Positions 50,102 to 57,168 of a stretch of DNA of 64,000 bases are shown here, in pieces. Both the position numbers and the translations under genes were made by a program. Source of the stretch: Amorphoplanes digitatis (GTDB taxonomy: Bacteria > Actinomycetota > Actinomycetes > Mycobacteriales > Micromonosporaceae). Location of the stretch: contig NZ_JACHNH010000001.1 of assembly GCF_014205335.1 (NCBI RefSeq), forward strand, positions 7,868,501 to 7,932,500, read 5' to 3'. Each line of letters starts with the position of its first letter. Position 1 is the stretch's first letter. Below the pieces are notes generated by a model, which ran no database searches, had not been told where the DNA came from, and saw only the letters and a program-made list of their open reading frames with translations.

Positions 50102-50359
50102 GTGACGCCACCGCCCTACGGACAGCCGGCCCCCGCGGCCAACGACAAGACGACGCTCTGGGGCGTCCTCGGCATCGTGTTCGCTTTCTGCTGCACCCCG
50201 CTCGCGATCGTGTTCGCGATCCTGAGCCTGCTCGAGGCCCGCAAGGTCGGCAAGCAGCCGACCCTGGCCTTTGTCAGCTTCGGCATCATCGCCGTGCTGC
50301 TCATCGTTCAGATCATCTTCTACTCCACCGGTGGCTACGACAGCATCACCGGCAACTGA
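50102..50359 (+). CDS. Small DUF4190 membrane protein
   Basis: An 85-residue protein with two membrane segments (TLWGVLGIVFAFCCTPLAIVFAILSLL and AFVSFGIIAVLLIVQIIFYST, quoted in parts) and a short Pro-rich N terminus (TPPPYGQPAPAA). This layout is typical of DUF4190 proteins in actinobacteria. GTG 50102 follows TGGAGGATTCGCC. It is convergent with perM. The function is unknown. Confidence 0.8.
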   Translation: MTPPPYGQPAPAANDKTTLWGVLGIVFAFCCTPLAIVFAILSLLEARKVGKQPTLAFVSFGIIAVLLIVQIIFYSTGGYDSITGN

Positions 50360-50373
50360 CGCGGTAGCGCCAG

Positions 50374-50409
50374 AACGGGCGCTCGGGCCTCACGGCCCGG
50401 GCGCCCGTT
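50374..50409. terminator. Hairpin terminator between DUF4190 gene and perM
   Basis: AACGGGCGC (50374-50382) pairs with GCGCCCGTT (50401-50409) and CGGGCC pairs with GGCCCG inside, with a TCAC loop. It lies between convergent genes. Confidence 0.75.
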
Positions 50410-50429
50410 GTCGTACGGGGTACCGGAGG

Positions 50430-51884
50430 CTACTTGCGGGCCGGTGCCCGGAAGGCGCGGCCCGCCGCCGCGCCGATGCTCGCGGACACCGCGACCACGA
50501 TCGTCGCGACGAGCGCGACCTGCCACGGCACCGGCCCGATCTCGGCGAGCCGCCCGTTGCCGAGCGGGCCGCCCGACATCCAGGACAGCACGCCGAGCAC
50601 GAGCCCGGCGACCGGTCCGGACAGCAGCGCCGCGCCGAGCACCAGCGACCAGGCCGGCTCGGCCGGCGCCGGGTCGCCCGGGTTGCGCGGGTTGCGCGGC
50701 GCAAGGTGGCCGTCGGCGACGTGGTGCACGCCGACGAGCCGGCGGGTGAGCAGCCAGCCCGACGCCATCGCCGCGAGGACCGGCACCGCGAGCAGCGCCG
50801 CGCCGCTCGCGCCCATCGGGCCGTCCGGCAGGCCCGCCAGCAGCGGCAGCGTCGGCAGCGGCCCGACCGTCACCTCGGTGAGCCGGATCGCCGAGTCGGT
50901 GCCCAGCAGGAAGCCGGGACCCAGCAGGTACGCCGTCGCCCAGACCACGCCGTTCGCGCCGTAGGCGAGGCTGAGCAGCGTGATGCCGGCCTGACCCGCC
51001 ACCCCGGTCCGGTATGCGGAGATCATGTCCGCCGCCTGGCCGCCGCCGACCGCCACCGACAGCCCGGCGAGGGCCGCGCCCGCCGCGAGGATCAGCAGCG
51101 CCGACACCACCCCGGCGCGCAGCCCGTGGCGCAGCGCCGGCGGGATCCGGCGGGCCGTCACGACCAGCGCCTCCGTGCCGCGCAGCGCGCCGATCAGGGA
51201 GAACGCCAGCCCGGCGAGGAAGAAGTTCAGGGCCGCGCGCCCGGCGGAGACCTCCGTGCCCCGGCCGTCCACCGCGAGCGCCGCGCCGGCGCCCAGGAGC
51301 GCGTACGCGAGGCCGATCGTCGTCGCCACCAGCAGGGCCGCCCGGGGCGAGCCGCGGCGCCGGGCGCCGATCGCGCGGGTCACGTGCAGGCCGGCGCGGT
51401 TGAGGCGCCAGCCGGCCAGCAGGGTCAGCAGCAGCGGCGCGACACCCAGCGGGCCGATGGAGGTGCCGATCGGCACGCCGTGGCCGAGCAGCCAGCCCGC
51501 CAGGCCGGCGTGCGAGGCGCCGCCCAGCCCGCCCTGGCCCTCGAGCGTGCGGGCGAGCCCGACGACGGCGGCGACCGGAACGTAGGACACCAGCGCGGCC
51601 CAGAACGTCGCGAAGCCGGCGGCAACCAGCAGCGGTGCGCGGCGCCGCGATTCGCTCGGGCGGCGCTGGGTGGGCAGCTTGACAGTCTTGTGGTTGCGCG
51701 GATCGATCCGCACGGTCGCGCGGTCACCCGGATCGACCGTCACCGTGGGATGGCCGGCGGGCACCGAGGGGCGCACATCGACCGGCACCGTCTCGCGCGC
51801 GGCAAGGTGAACCGCCTCGGCGGCCTCGAACTGGTCCTCCGAGCCGGCGGGTCGACCATCGGGAAGGTCGGGGGTGGTCGGCAT
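50430..51884 (-). CDS. perM: PerM/DUF6350 family membrane protein
   Basis: A 484-residue polytopic membrane protein with roughly ten hydrophobic segments after an acidic and basic N terminus of about 85 residues. Typical stretches are PLLVAAGFATFWAALVSYVPVAAVVGLA and WLLGHGVPIGTSIGPLGVAPLLLTLLAGW (quoted in parts). The position next to purN-purH and sucCD matches the mycobacterial gene for PerM, a divisome-associated protein needed for growth under stress. The family call rests on topology and synteny. Confidence 0.8.
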   Translation of the reverse strand: MPTTPDLPDGRPAGSEDQFEAAEAVHLAARETVPVDVRPSVPAGHPTVTVDPGDRATVRIDPRNHKTVKLPTQRRPSESRRRAPLLVAAGFATFWAALVSYVPVAAVVGLARTLEGQGGLGGASHAGLAGWLLGHGVPIGTSIGPLGVAPLLLTLLAGWRLNRAGLHVTRAIGARRRGSPRAALLVATTIGLAYALLGAGAALAVDGRGTEVSAGRAALNFFLAGLAFSLIGALRGTEALVVTARRIPPALRHGLRAGVVSALLILAAGAALAGLSVAVGGGQAADMISAYRTGVAGQAGITLLSLAYGANGVVWATAYLLGPGFLLGTDSAIRLTEVTVGPLPTLPLLAGLPDGPMGASGAALLAVPVLAAMASGWLLTRRLVGVHHVADGHLAPRNPRNPGDPAPAEPAWSLVLGAALLSGPVAGLVLGVLSWMSGGPLGNGRLAEIGPVPWQVALVATIVVAVSASIGAAAGRAFRAPARK

Positions 51885-51986
51885 CGCGGCCTACTTTTCC
51901 ACGCCGGGCGGGCTGCGGCGACGCAGAAACGGCGGCGCGCCGCCTAACGATTCCTCAGGCGGTGTCAAGAACGCCCATAACGGCGA

Positions 51987-52027
51987 CGCGCCGCCGTACG
52001 GAATCCGAGGATCCGTGCGGCGGCGCG
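51987..52027 (-). terminator. Hairpin terminator of sucCD
   Basis: A 16-bp stem with one wobble pair (51987-52002 with 52012-52027) and a 9-base loop lies 19 bases after the sucD stop. It is very GC-rich and has no U-tract. Confidence 0.75.
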
Positions 52028-52045
52028 CCGGTTGCCGTACCCGAA

Positions 52046-52927
52046 TCAGCTCATGACCTCGCGCATGAGCCGCGCGGTCTCGCTCGGGGTCTTGCCGACC
52101 TTGACGCCGGCGGCCTCGAGGGCCTCCTTCTTGGCGTCGGCGGTGCCGGCCGAGCCGGAGATGATCGCGCCCGCGTGGCCCATGGTCTTGCCGGGCGGGG
52201 CGGTGAAGCCGGCGATGTAGCCGACGACCGGCTTGGTCACGTTGGCCTTGATGAACTCGGCCGCGCGCTCCTCGGCGTCGCCGCCGATCTCGCCGATCAT
52301 CACGATCGCGTCGGTGTCCGGGTCATCCTGGAACGCCTTCAGCGCGTCGATGTGCGTGGTGCCGATGATCGGGTCGCCGCCGATGCCGACACAGGTGGAG
52401 AAGCCGAAGTCCCGCAGCTCGTACATGAGCTGGTAGGTCAGCGTTCCGCTCTTGCTGACCAGGCCGATGCGGCCGGCCGGCGTGATGTCGGCCGGGATGA
52501 TGCCGGCGTTGGAGGCGCCCGGCGAGGCGATGCCGGGGCAGTTCGGGCCGATGATGCGGGTCTTCTGCCCCTGCGCGATGTTGTACGCCCAGAACGCGGC
52601 CGAGTCCTGCACCGGCACGCCCTCGGTGATCACCACGGCCAGCGGGATCTCGGCGTCGATCGCCTCGAGCACCGCCGCCTTGGTGAACGCCGGCGGCACG
52701 AAGATGACCGACACATCCGCGCCGGTCTCCTTGATCGCCTCGCCTACGGAGGCGAAGACCGGCAGCGACGTGCCGTCGAAGTCGACGCTCGTGCCCGCCT
52801 TGCGCGGGTTGACGCCGCCGACCACGTTGGTGCCGGCGGCGAGCATCCGGCGGGTGTGCTTGGAGCCCTCCGAGCCGGTCATGCCCTGGACGATGACCTT
52901 GGAGTCCTTGGTGAGCCAGATAGCCAT
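52046..52927 (-). CDS. sucD: Succinyl-CoA synthetase alpha subunit
   Basis: A 293-residue CoA-binding subunit of succinyl-CoA ligase (TCA cycle, substrate-level phosphorylation). It has the start AIWLTKDSKVIVQGMTGSEG, GVNPRKAGTSVDF, IIGPNCPGIASPG, VSKSGTLTYQL, and the phospho-His segment TMGHAGAIISGSAGTADAK. I use ATG 52927, since the upstream open frame lies inside sucC. It follows sucC after 4 bases. Confidence 0.97.
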   Translation of the reverse strand: MAIWLTKDSKVIVQGMTGSEGSKHTRRMLAAGTNVVGGVNPRKAGTSVDFDGTSLPVFASVGEAIKETGADVSVIFVPPAFTKAAVLEAIDAEIPLAVVITEGVPVQDSAAFWAYNIAQGQKTRIIGPNCPGIASPGASNAGIIPADITPAGRIGLVSKSGTLTYQLMYELRDFGFSTCVGIGGDPIIGTTHIDALKAFQDDPDTDAIVMIGEIGGDAEERAAEFIKANVTKPVVGYIAGFTAPPGKTMGHAGAIISGSAGTADAKKEALEAAGVKVGKTPSETARLMREVMS

Positions 52928-52931
52928 GTCG

Positions 52932-54110
52932 TCACTTCCCCGCAGCCGCGAGCTCGGCGGCACGCTCGGCCGCACCGTCCATCGTGTCCACCCGCTGCAC
53001 CAGCGGGTTGTCGGCCGAGTCCAGGATCGCCCGGCCGGCCTCGGCGTTGTTGCCGTCGAGGCGCACCACGAGCGGCTTGTTGACCGCCTCGCCGCGCTCG
53101 CCGAGCAGGGCCAGTGCCTGGATGATGCCGTTGGCGACCTCGTCGCACGCGGTGATGCCGCCGAAGACGTTCACGAAGACCGACTTGACCGCCGGGTCAC
53201 CGAGCACGATCTCGAGGCCGTTCGCCATGACCTGCGCGCTGGCGCCGCCGCCGATGTCGAGGAAGTTGGCCGGCTTGACGCCGCCGTGCTTCTCGCCCGC
53301 GTACGCGACCACGTCGAGGGTCGACATGACCAGGCCCGCGCCGTTGCCGATGATGCCGACCTCGCCGTCGAGCTTGACGTAGTTGAGGTTCTTGGCCTTG
53401 GCGGCCTGCTCCAGCGGGTCGACCGCGGACTGGTCGACCAGCGCCTCGTGGTCGGCGTGCCGGAAGCCGGCGTTCTCGTCCAGGGTGATCTTCGCGTCCA
53501 GGCAGAGCACCCGGCCGTCGCCGACCTTGGCGAGCGGGTTGACCTCGACCAGGGTGGCGTCCTCGGCGACGAAGGCCTGCCAGAGCTTCACCGCGATGTC
53601 GACGACGTGCTCGGCGACCTCGGCCGGGAACTTGGCGGCGGCGACGATCTCGCGCGCCTTGGCCTCGTCAACGCCCTCGTTGGCGTCGATCGCGATCTTG
53701 GCGACCCGCTCGGGGTCCTCCTCGGCGACCGTCTCGATCTCCATGCCGCCGGCGACGCTGGCGATGCAGAGGAAGGTGCGGTTGGCCCGGTCCAGCAGGT
53801 AGGAGAAGTAGTACTCCTCCTTGATGTCCGCCGTCTCCGCCAACATCACCTTGTGCACGGTGTGGCCCTTGATGTCCATACCGAGGATGTCGCCCGCGCG
53901 GGCCTCGGCCTCGGCCGCGTCGGCGGCGAGCTTGACGCCGCCGGCCTTGCCGCGGCCGCCGACCTTCACCTGGGCCTTGACCACGACCCGGCCGCCGAGT
54001 CGCTCGGCGATCGCGCGGGCCTCCTGCGGGGTCTCGGCGACGCCGCCGCCCAGCACGGGCAGCCCGTGCCGTTCGAACAGGTCGCGCCCCTGATACTCGA
54101 ACAGGTCCAC
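52932..54110 (-). CDS. sucC: Succinyl-CoA synthetase beta subunit
   Basis: A 392-residue ATP-grasp subunit. It starts DLFEYQGRDLFERHGLPV, has VVKAQVKVGGRGKAGGVKLA, EVNPLAKVGDGRVLCLDAKI with metal ligands, and the C-terminal NFLDIGGGASAQVMANGLEI and VNVFGGITACDEVA. GTG 54110 follows AAAGGAGACAC, a strong ribosome site, and matches the family start. It pairs with sucD. Confidence 0.97.
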   Translation of the reverse strand: MDLFEYQGRDLFERHGLPVLGGGVAETPQEARAIAERLGGRVVVKAQVKVGGRGKAGGVKLAADAAEAEARAGDILGMDIKGHTVHKVMLAETADIKEEYYFSYLLDRANRTFLCIASVAGGMEIETVAEEDPERVAKIAIDANEGVDEAKAREIVAAAKFPAEVAEHVVDIAVKLWQAFVAEDATLVEVNPLAKVGDGRVLCLDAKITLDENAGFRHADHEALVDQSAVDPLEQAAKAKNLNYVKLDGEVGIIGNGAGLVMSTLDVVAYAGEKHGGVKPANFLDIGGGASAQVMANGLEIVLGDPAVKSVFVNVFGGITACDEVANGIIQALALLGERGEAVNKPLVVRLDGNNAEAGRAILDSADNPLVQRVDTMDGAAERAAELAAAGK

Positions 54111-54131
54111 GTGTCTCCTTTCGCTCGCGAC

Positions 54132-54147
54132 GCTTGCCCCGGCAAGC
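54132..54147. repeat. Inverted repeat in the sucC leader and upstream gap
   Basis: GCTTGCC (54132-54138) CC GGCAAGC (54141-54147) lies 22 bases upstream of the sucC start and could form a short hairpin in the leader or be an operator. The surrounding 480-base gap (54111-54590) has no credible gene. It holds this repeat, a CCCTAGGG palindrome near 54220 and the hairpin at 54529. Confidence 0.35.
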
Positions 54148-54528
54148 CGCGTACCTGCGTCCCGACCTGATGTCCGCGGCGCGTCGTTGCGTCGCCGCCA
54201 GCGTGAGAGAAATGTCGGCCCTAGGGCCTCAATTCGCAGCCTAGCCACCCGGCCCCCGCTCGTACCGTCGCGGGTGCGCGGTGTGCAAGACGGCACAGGT
54301 CGAGTTCTACGCCAGTCGGGCGCCGTCCGCAGCCAAGTCGGCGACGGACCGCCGGCGAGGGCTCACCGGGAGCCTCGCGGCGGCGTCCGGGAAAAACGGG
54401 AAAAAGTGGCCCCTGGTCGCGTAACCCCGCTCGGGAGGCGTCGTTGAGTGTGATGTCGGAGCGCTGAGCGCCGATGAAAGCGGCCGATGCCCTGTCGGTC
54501 GAGGGGTGGCGGCGGGGCATCGTGCATA

Positions 54529-54565
54529 GAGAGGCCGGACGTGTGAGGGGTGCGTCCGGCCTCTC
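54529..54565 (-). terminator. Hairpin terminator after the B12-binding subunit gene
   Basis: A 13-bp perfect stem (54529-54541 with 54553-54565) has an 11-base loop and lies 26 bases beyond the minus-strand stop at 54591. Confidence 0.75.
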
Positions 54566-54590
54566 CCCTTAACTCTTCGCAGTTAAATGG

Positions 54591-54995
54591 TCACGCTACA
54601 GGCGTGGCCACATTGGCGCGTACCCATTCGATGATGGATGCGGTGGTGGCGCCCGGCGTAAAGATATGCGCTACGCCGATCTTCTCCAGTTCGGCAATGT
54701 CGTCGGGCGGAATGATGCCGCCGCCGAATACCACGATATCGGCAGCATCACGCTGCGCTAACAGTTCCACTACGCGCCGAAACAGCGTCATGTGCGCACC
54801 CGAGAGCACCGACAGCCCGATGGCGTCCGCGTCCTCCTGGATCGCCGTTTCGACAATCTGCTCGGGCGTCTGGTGCAGGCCGGTGTACACGACCTCCATG
54901 CCGGCGTCCCGCAACGCCCGGGCCACGACCTTCGCGCCGCGGTCGTGCCCGTCCAGCCCCGGCTTGGCCACCACGACCCTGATTCGTGCTTGCAT
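54591..54995 (-). CDS. Stand-alone cobalamin-binding mutase small subunit (IcmB-like)
   Basis: A 134-residue B12-binding protein with the signature KPGLDGHDRGAKVVARAL (DxHxxG, lower axial His), then GLSVLSGAHMTLF (SxL motif) and VVFGGGIIPPDD (GG motif). This is the C-terminal module of methylmalonyl-CoA mutase on its own, the size of the IcmB subunit of isobutyryl-CoA mutase. No large subunit is nearby. ATG 54995 follows AAGGGG. Codons in the second half (for example CATATCTTTACG) are less GC-rich than in neighbouring genes. Confidence 0.88.
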   Translation of the reverse strand: MQARIRVVVAKPGLDGHDRGAKVVARALRDAGMEVVYTGLHQTPEQIVETAIQEDADAIGLSVLSGAHMTLFRRVVELLAQRDAADIVVFGGGIIPPDDIAELEKIGVAHIFTPGATTASIIEWVRANVATPVA

Positions 54996-55063
54996 CTGCG
55001 ACCCCTTCGGCGCATACCGGCCGCACTGCCGGCCGACCATCTGAACTGCCACCTGAACGAACG

Positions 55064-55346
55064 GTAACCCGCCGCGGTTGAACCCCGGAAGCCGCGGCCC
55101 CGTACTACCTGCCGGCGCAAGAGCATCCGGCCCCACTAAGCAAGCACCGTTAAAGGTATTCCACGTCACATGACTTTGTGTTGAAAACACAGTTACGGAG
55201 AGCCAACACTGCCCCTACTCAGAAATGCAACCAACTCGGACAATCGCCCCCGAATGCCGACAGGTAACTGTCAGGGAATTGGCGCTGCGACTTGTGACTG
55301 GGGTTGCGTTTCGTTACCGTGGCCCACGGCTGTCAACTGGTTAACC
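55064..55346. promoter_or_regulatory. Regulatory gap before the first M23 gene with repeated GTAAC pentamers
   Basis: The 437-base gap 54996-55432 separates divergent genes and is AT-richer than its surroundings. It has GTAAC at 55064 and 55264, the complement GTTAC at 55192 and 55313, a palindrome GGTTAACC at 55339-55346, and an inverted repeat TGTGTT-GAA-AACACA at 55177-55191. No gene is visible. GTAAC-like half-sites are bound by MtrA in streptomycetes, so regulation of the peptidase by MtrA is conceivable. Confidence 0.3.
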
Positions 55347-55432
55347 CCAGACCGACCGCCCGGCAAACCACCGTTCAGCACCTGTTCCAGCTTGGTGGTT
55401 GCCGCTTCTTTGCCACCGACGGAGGGTTGTTC

Positions 55433-56149
55433 GTGCGTCAGCGCTTGTCGTCTGAGCCCGACCGCTATCGCGGCCGCCGCCGCGTACCCACACCTCCGCG
55501 CAGCCGCTACGCGGTAGTTGTCACCTCCGCCTTCGTCGGCGCCGGCGTCGTGGCCCTCGGTGCCGCCTCGCAGCTGCCGGACGCGAAGACCATCAACCCG
55601 TCGGTCCTCCAGAACCTCGAGGCGGGCGACGCCCTCGCCGACCGCTCGGCCGACGGCGACCGCGCGTCGCGCGGCGAGGACCGCACCGCCAGCACCAAGA
55701 TCTCCGACGAGCAGGCCGAGGCCGAGGCCTGGCTGCTCCCGCTCGACGACTACCAGTTCACCTCGCCCTACGGGGTCCGCTTCGGCAAGCTGCACGCCGG
55801 CATCGACCTGGCGGCGCCCGAGGGCACCCCCTACAAGGCCGTGCACGCCGGCCAGGTGACCGCCGCGGGTTACAACGGCGGCTACGGCTACGCCATCACC
55901 GTCAAGCACGCCGACGGCACCGAGATGATCTACGCGCACTCCCGGCGGCTCATGGTCAAGGCCGGCGACACCGTCAAGGCCGGCCAGATCATCGGCGAGG
56001 TCGGCAACACCGGCTACTCCTACGGCACGCACCTGCACCTCGAGGTGCACGTCAACGGCGCGACGACCGACCCGATCGTCTTCCTGCGCGAGCAGGGCGT
56101 CGACATCAAGCTCCGGATCGAGTCGGTCTACGGAGTCGGCGCCTCCTGA
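55433..56149 (+). CDS. M23 family (LytM) peptidase, membrane-anchored
   Basis: A 238-residue cell-wall peptidase. A basic N terminus and one membrane segment (about 28-46) are followed by a charged linker (SADGDRASRGEDRTAS). The C-terminal LytM domain has HAGIDLAAPEGTPYKAVHAG with zinc-binding His and Asp, and GTHLHLEVHVNG with the HxH. The zinc site is complete. I choose GTG 55433 because GGAGGG is 6 bases upstream. It cleaves peptidoglycan crosslinks or activates amidases by family analogy. Confidence 0.93.
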   Translation: MRQRLSSEPDRYRGRRRVPTPPRSRYAVVVTSAFVGAGVVALGAASQLPDAKTINPSVLQNLEAGDALADRSADGDRASRGEDRTASTKISDEQAEAEAWLLPLDDYQFTSPYGVRFGKLHAGIDLAAPEGTPYKAVHAGQVTAAGYNGGYGYAITVKHADGTEMIYAHSRRLMVKAGDTVKAGQIIGEVGNTGYSYGTHLHLEVHVNGATTDPIVFLREQGVDIKLRIESVYGVGAS

Positions 56150-56164
56150 TCCCGCACGACCCGT

Positions 56165-56196
56165 CGCGGCTGGACCTCACGGTCCGGCCGCGTTTT
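56165..56196 (+). terminator. Intrinsic terminator after the first M23 gene
   Basis: CGCGGC (56165-56170) pairs with GCCGCG (56187-56192), and GGACC (56172-56176) pairs with GGTCC (56181-56185), with a TCAC loop and four T residues after the stem. Confidence 0.85.
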
Positions 56197-56380
56197 CGTG
56201 TCCGCCGGTCCCGGAGGAACGCGCGCATCAGGCCGGCCGTCCTCCCGGATCGACGTCACGTCGCGCCCGCAACCGCGCCGCAACCGCGGCGGTAGCGCCG
56301 GGCCGATTCTCCTCAAGATCCGCGGTGCGGTGCCGACAGGCATGTGTCGGACGCCGAGACCCTTGGAGGATCACCCCGTC

Positions 56381-57145
56381 GTGCAGCAGCATCGAGCCAA
56401 CGGGAACATCTGGGGTCGCCACCGCCGGACGGCCGATTCGCACACCCACCGGGACCCGGCCGAGCCGGCCGCCCGCAAGGGCCACTTCGTGATGGCCGCC
56501 GCGCTCGTCGCCAGCGTCGGCGCCGCGGGCATCGCGGGCCTGTACTTCAGCGCCTCCTCGGGCCCGGCCTCCGCCAAGGCGCGCACCCCGGCCGCCGCAC
56601 AGCTCAAGACCTCCGAGCCGATGACCATCCCGCTCGCGTCCGACGCCGACGCCGGCCTCCGTGCCGCCGGCGACGGGCTGTCGCTGGACACCGGCATGCC
56701 GGCCGTCGCGCAGAGCCGCAAGCCCAAGCCGCGGCTGTGGGTCGACCCGATGCCCGAGGGCTCGGTGACGTCCTGCTTCGGCGCGCGCTGGGGCCGCCTG
56801 CACGCGGGCGTCGACCTGGCCGCGCCGACCGGCACCCCGATCCGCGCCGCGGGCGCGGGAAGGGTCGTGTCGGCGGGCGTGGAGGACGGCTACGGCAACG
56901 CGGTGCTGATCGACCACGGCAACGGCTACCTGACCCACTACGGCCACATGTCGGCCATCACCACCAAGACGGGCCAGGCCGTCAAGGCCGGCGACCAGAT
57001 CGGCAACGAGGGCTCCACGGGCCACTCGACCGGCCCGCACCTGCACTTCGAGGTACACAAGGGCAGCTACAAGAACCCGATCGAGCCGACCCGCTGGATG
57101 CAGGACCACGGCGTCAACCTCGGCGGCTGCGCCGCCCGCGGCTGA
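56381..57145 (+). CDS. M23 family peptidase, second copy
   Basis: A 254-residue exported peptidase with a His/Arg-rich N terminus, a membrane segment (about 37-56, FVMAAALVASVGAAGIAGLY) and a linker. The LytM domain begins at about 140: SCFGARWGRLHAGVDLAAPTGTPI and GPHLHFEVHKG, so all zinc ligands are present. GTG 56381 follows GGAGGA by 10 bases. It has its own terminator upstream, so it is probably expressed apart from the first copy. An M23 gene next to uvrD1/pcrA and sucCD is also found in mycobacteria. Confidence 0.92.
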   Translation: MQQHRANGNIWGRHRRTADSHTHRDPAEPAARKGHFVMAAALVASVGAAGIAGLYFSASSGPASAKARTPAAAQLKTSEPMTIPLASDADAGLRAAGDGLSLDTGMPAVAQSRKPKPRLWVDPMPEGSVTSCFGARWGRLHAGVDLAAPTGTPIRAAGAGRVVSAGVEDGYGNAVLIDHGNGYLTHYGHMSAITTKTGQAVKAGDQIGNEGSTGHSTGPHLHFEVHKGSYKNPIEPTRWMQDHGVNLGGCAARG

Positions 57146-57168
57146 GCCCCGCTACGCCGGGAGGCGCG

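Noticed and set aside
54187..54520. Short open frames in the sucC-IcmB gap on both strands.
   Set aside because: No ribosome site, no recognisable domain, and GC-driven composition.
55141..55432. Possible c-di-AMP (ydaO-type) riboswitch before the M23 peptidase.
   Set aside because: Such riboswitches precede wall hydrolases in actinobacteria, but I could not find the conserved core segments in order.
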